From positions 62,001-126,000 of the forward strand of contig NZ_WVVW01000010.1 in the NCBI RefSeq assembly GCF_009857815.1: a stretch of 64,000 nt of DNA, in the 5' to 3' direction. This DNA comes from Pseudomaricurvus sp. HS19 (lineage in GTDB: Bacteria; Pseudomonadota; Gammaproteobacteria; Pseudomonadales; Cellvibrionaceae). The position numbers and the translations under genes are program-made. Position 1 is the first letter of the stretch. Every line of letters begins with the position of its first letter. Positions 61,870 through 64,000 of this stretch are shown here, piece after piece. The notes beneath the pieces are model-generated. The model made no database searches. It had not been told where the DNA came from and worked only from the letters and a program-made list of their open reading frames with translations.

Positions 61870-63234
61870 GTGACAGAATTACATCGGGGTTTGCCCATGC
61901 CGCGCCGCGCAGTAGCGGCGTTCGGGGTTTGCAGCGGCGGCCTGATGCTGATGATTGACGCCAATATTGCAAATATCGCACTGCCCACCATTGCCCGGGA
62001 GCTGGGCATCGAAAGCTCCAAAGCGGTGATGGTGGTGACGGCCTACCAGCTGGTGCTGGCCATGGCGCTGATGCCACTGGCGGCGCTGGGCACCCGCATC
62101 GGTTACCGGCGCCTCTACTGCGGCGGCCTGGTGTTGCACAGCCTCGCGGCGCTGCTCTGTTTCAGCGCCGACTCCCTCCTCTCGTTAGTGATGGCCCGCT
62201 CCCTGCAGGGCATAGGCACCGCCGCGGCCATGAGCGTCGCCTTTGGGCTGGTGCGCACCATCTACCCACCGGAGCAGCTGGGGAAAGGGCTGGCCATTAA
62301 CACCATTGCCAATGCCAGTGGTTCGGCGCTGGCACCGGTGGTGGGTGGTCTGGTGTTGTCGGTGGCGGATTGGCCCTGGGTGTTCGCTGCTGCCATTCCG
62401 TTTTCCATGCTGGCGCTGCTGCTCAGTCGTGCCATGCCCGACCCTGACCCCCACATGGAGCCCTTTGACCTGCTCGGTGCGGCGCTCTGTGCGCTCACCT
62501 TCGGGCTGCTGATCGGCGGCCTGGAGCTGACGACTCACGGGCCCAGTCTGTGGCTGGCGGTTGCAGTACTGGCAACGGGCGGTGCGGTGGCCTGGTGGTT
62601 TGTGAAACACGAACTGAGCGTACCGCAGCCGGTGCTGCCGGTGGATCTGTTGGCTCGCCTGCCCATGGCGCTGGCGTTGCTCTCCAACTTCAGTGCTGTG
62701 CTGGCCTCCATGACTGTGCTGCTGTTCCTGCCGTTTATGTTGCAGCACAGCTATGGACTGTCGCCGGCGGAGGTGGGCGGTGTGGTGGCGGGATACGCCG
62801 CGGCCAGTGTGATGATTGCCCCCACCTCCGGATACCTCTCTGACCGCATCCCGGTGGTCTATCTCTGCAGTGCGGGCATGTGCGTGGCTGCCATTGGGCT
62901 GGTCACCATCGCCCTGTTGCCGGCGGATGCATCGCGCTTCGATATGGTGTGGCGGTTGTGGATCACCGGTGCCGGGTTCGGCATGTTTTTCTCCCCCAAT
63001 GCACGCCTGATCATCGCCTCGGCGCCTACCAAACGCTCGGCCTCCGCCGGCAGCGTGGTCACCACCTCACGTATGGTGGGGCAGGCTACCGGAGCCACTA
63101 TTGTGGCGGGTCTGCTGGCGCTGAACTTTGGCGACACCATGGTGCCGGTCTACTGTGCGCTGGTGCTGGTGGGAGTGTCAGGGGCGATCTGCCTGGTGCG
63201 GCTGCGGGATCACAAAAGTCCGGACGCCACCTGA
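61870..63234 (+). CDS. MFS drug exporter, DHA2 (EmrB/QacA-like)
   Basis: 454 residues from the GTG at 61870 (GGGGAG upstream); an ATG at 61897 is an alternative, and 61813 lacks a site. About 14 membrane helices. DANIANIALPTIAREL (helix 1 with the DHA2 Asp), GTRIGYRRLYCGGLV (motif A) and LQGIGTAAAMSVAFGLVRTIYPPEQLGKGLAI with a motif C-like ANASGSALAPVVGGLV are clear. It exports drugs or metabolites with proton entry. It is divergent from the peptidase gene. Confidence 0.88.
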   Translation: MTELHRGLPMPRRAVAAFGVCSGGLMLMIDANIANIALPTIARELGIESSKAVMVVTAYQLVLAMALMPLAALGTRIGYRRLYCGGLVLHSLAALLCFSADSLLSLVMARSLQGIGTAAAMSVAFGLVRTIYPPEQLGKGLAINTIANASGSALAPVVGGLVLSVADWPWVFAAAIPFSMLALLLSRAMPDPDPHMEPFDLLGAALCALTFGLLIGGLELTTHGPSLWLAVAVLATGGAVAWWFVKHELSVPQPVLPVDLLARLPMALALLSNFSAVLASMTVLLFLPFMLQHSYGLSPAEVGGVVAGYAAASVMIAPTSGYLSDRIPVVYLCSAGMCVAAIGLVTIALLPADASRFDMVWRLWITGAGFGMFFSPNARLIIASAPTKRSASAGSVVTTSRMVGQATGATIVAGLLALNFGDTMVPVYCALVLVGVSGAICLVRLRDHKSPDAT

Positions 63235-63437
63235 AGGCCTGCGAGCCGGTAAGGCTCTGGTGGCCCTTGTACCCCCTGACAGCGCGCCGTAAACCGCCGT
63301 TGCGATGCTGCCGGATGGCCCTCAGGATGACTGGCTGTTGTCGTGTTGTCCCCAGCGGGCAACTTGCAAGCCTCTGTTCCATCACCCAAGGTTATAGCTG
63401 CAACCATGCAATTGCGGGCAATAGGGAGGGTGATGCG
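63235..63437. other. 203-bp gap before fadE
   Basis: No gene is seen. GGGAGGG lies about 8 nt before the GTG start of fadE. I recognise no FadR-like palindrome. Confidence 0.4.
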
Positions 63438-64000
63438 GTGAGTGTGCTTTTGTTGCTTATCAGCGCGCTGGTGCTGATTTATCTGGGAGCTGCGGGGTCC
63501 ACCGCCGCTGCGGTGCTGGTGGTCGCCGCGCTGGCGGGTTGGGCGCTGGATGGTTTCGGGCTTATCAGCCTGGTGTGTGGCGGTGCCTTGCTTGGGCTGA
63601 GCCTGGTGTTGGTGTTGCCGGGGCGCTGGCGGAGGGAGCTGGTCAGCCGCCCTATGCTTGGGTTTGTACGTGGGCGACTGCCCAAACTGTCCGCAACCGA
63701 GAGCGAGGCACTCAAGGCTGGCACGGTGGATTGGGACGGTGAGCTCTTCTCCGGCCAGCCGGATTGGCAGCGGCTGCTGGATACCGCGCCGGCCACCCTC
63801 AGCAGCGAAGAGCAGGCATTCCTCGATGGCCCGGTGGAAGCCCTGTGCGGGATGCTCGACGACTGGGCCATCACCCAGGAACACTACGACCTGCCGCAGC
63901 CGGTGTGGCAGTTTATCCGCGATAACGGTTTCTTCGGGCTGCTGATTCCCAAAGAGCAGGGTGGCAAGGGCTTTTCCCACACCGCTCATTCCGAGATCGT
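63438..64000 (+). CDS. fadE: FadE-type acyl-CoA dehydrogenase, N-terminal part (cut by window)
   Basis: The frame opens with GTG at 63438 behind GGGAGGG and runs to the right edge, giving 187 codons of an expected ~810. An ATG at 63433 is closed at once by TGA. The first ~60 residues are hydrophobic with about two membrane helices, as in E. coli FadE. LGFVRGRLPKLSATESEAL, the GTVDWDGELFSGQPDW region and YDLPQPVWQFIRDNGFFGLLIPKEQGG then match that family closely. It is the classical inner-membrane-associated first enzyme of long-chain beta-oxidation, a third ACAD type in this window. Confidence 0.9.
   Translation, partial: MSVLLLLISALVLIYLGAAGSTAAAVLVVAALAGWALDGFGLISLVCGGALLGLSLVLVLPGRWRRELVSRPMLGFVRGRLPKLSATESEALKAGTVDWDGELFSGQPDWQRLLDTAPATLSSEEQAFLDGPVEALCGMLDDWAITQEHYDLPQPVWQFIRDNGFFGLLIPKEQGGKGFSHTAHSEI

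Overview
The window looks like chromosomal DNA of a free-living, GC-rich (about 60 percent by eye), aerobic gammaproteobacterium. Pointers are the TonB-dependent receptor, FumC, the MsrPQ pair, the E. coli-type FadE, E. coli-type ferritin, DUF6491 and DUF2780 proteins, and several fatty acid oxidation paralogs. A marine oligotroph of the Spongiibacteraceae/Halieaceae kind would fit, but that is a guess from gene content. I see no rRNA, tRNA, CRISPR array, transposase or phage genes. Genes are tightly packed on both strands, and both window edges cut a gene.

Layout. 1-25.9 kb holds mostly independent housekeeping and envelope genes: the end of a TPR protein, an SSF symporter, a secreted lipase, a diguanylate cyclase, a catalase-like protein coupled to a membrane-anchored di-heme cytochrome, a 2OG-Fe(II) oxygenase, a large CHASE/PAS hybrid histidine kinase, a Na+/H+ antiporter with a TrkA-like tail, a fatty acid hydroxylase, two hydrolases, a Na/Pi symporter coupled to a LOG-family enzyme, ferritin, a PQQ-type sugar dehydrogenase lipoprotein and an orphan Wzz/GumC-like protein. 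25.9-26.3 kb is a repeat-rich gap that includes ten copies of a 7-bp unit.

26.3-44.7 kb is the most coherent part and reads as one acyl-CoA catabolic island. It starts with a complete beta-oxidation set (acyl-CoA dehydrogenase, hydratase/dehydrogenase fusion, thiolase, MaoC hydratase, second acyl-CoA dehydrogenase). An AraC regulator, a TonB receptor and an acyl-CoA ligase follow. It ends with a five-gene set (APH-like kinase, quinone oxidoreductase, two SDRs, an unusual acyl-CoA dehydrogenase). The kinase plus dehydrogenase are the two halves of animal ACAD10/ACAD11, so this last set may catabolise hydroxylated acyl-CoAs by phosphorylation and elimination. On the opposite strand, 44.9-48.4 kb carries a class I HMG-CoA reductase with a thioesterase, an iron-type alcohol dehydrogenase and a small membrane protein.

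48.7-59.9 kb is rich in redox and detoxification genes: an OYE-type flavin reductase, a Ca2+/Na+ antiporter, msrPQ followed by a cytochrome b562-like lipoprotein, fumC, glutathione peroxidase, and two divergent regulator/enzyme pairs (HxlR-GST and TetR-VOC), each with clear palindromic operator candidates between them. 59.8-64 kb contains an alpha/beta hydrolase, an M14-type carboxypeptidase, a DHA2 drug exporter and the first 187 codons of a FadE-type acyl-CoA dehydrogenase that runs off the right edge.
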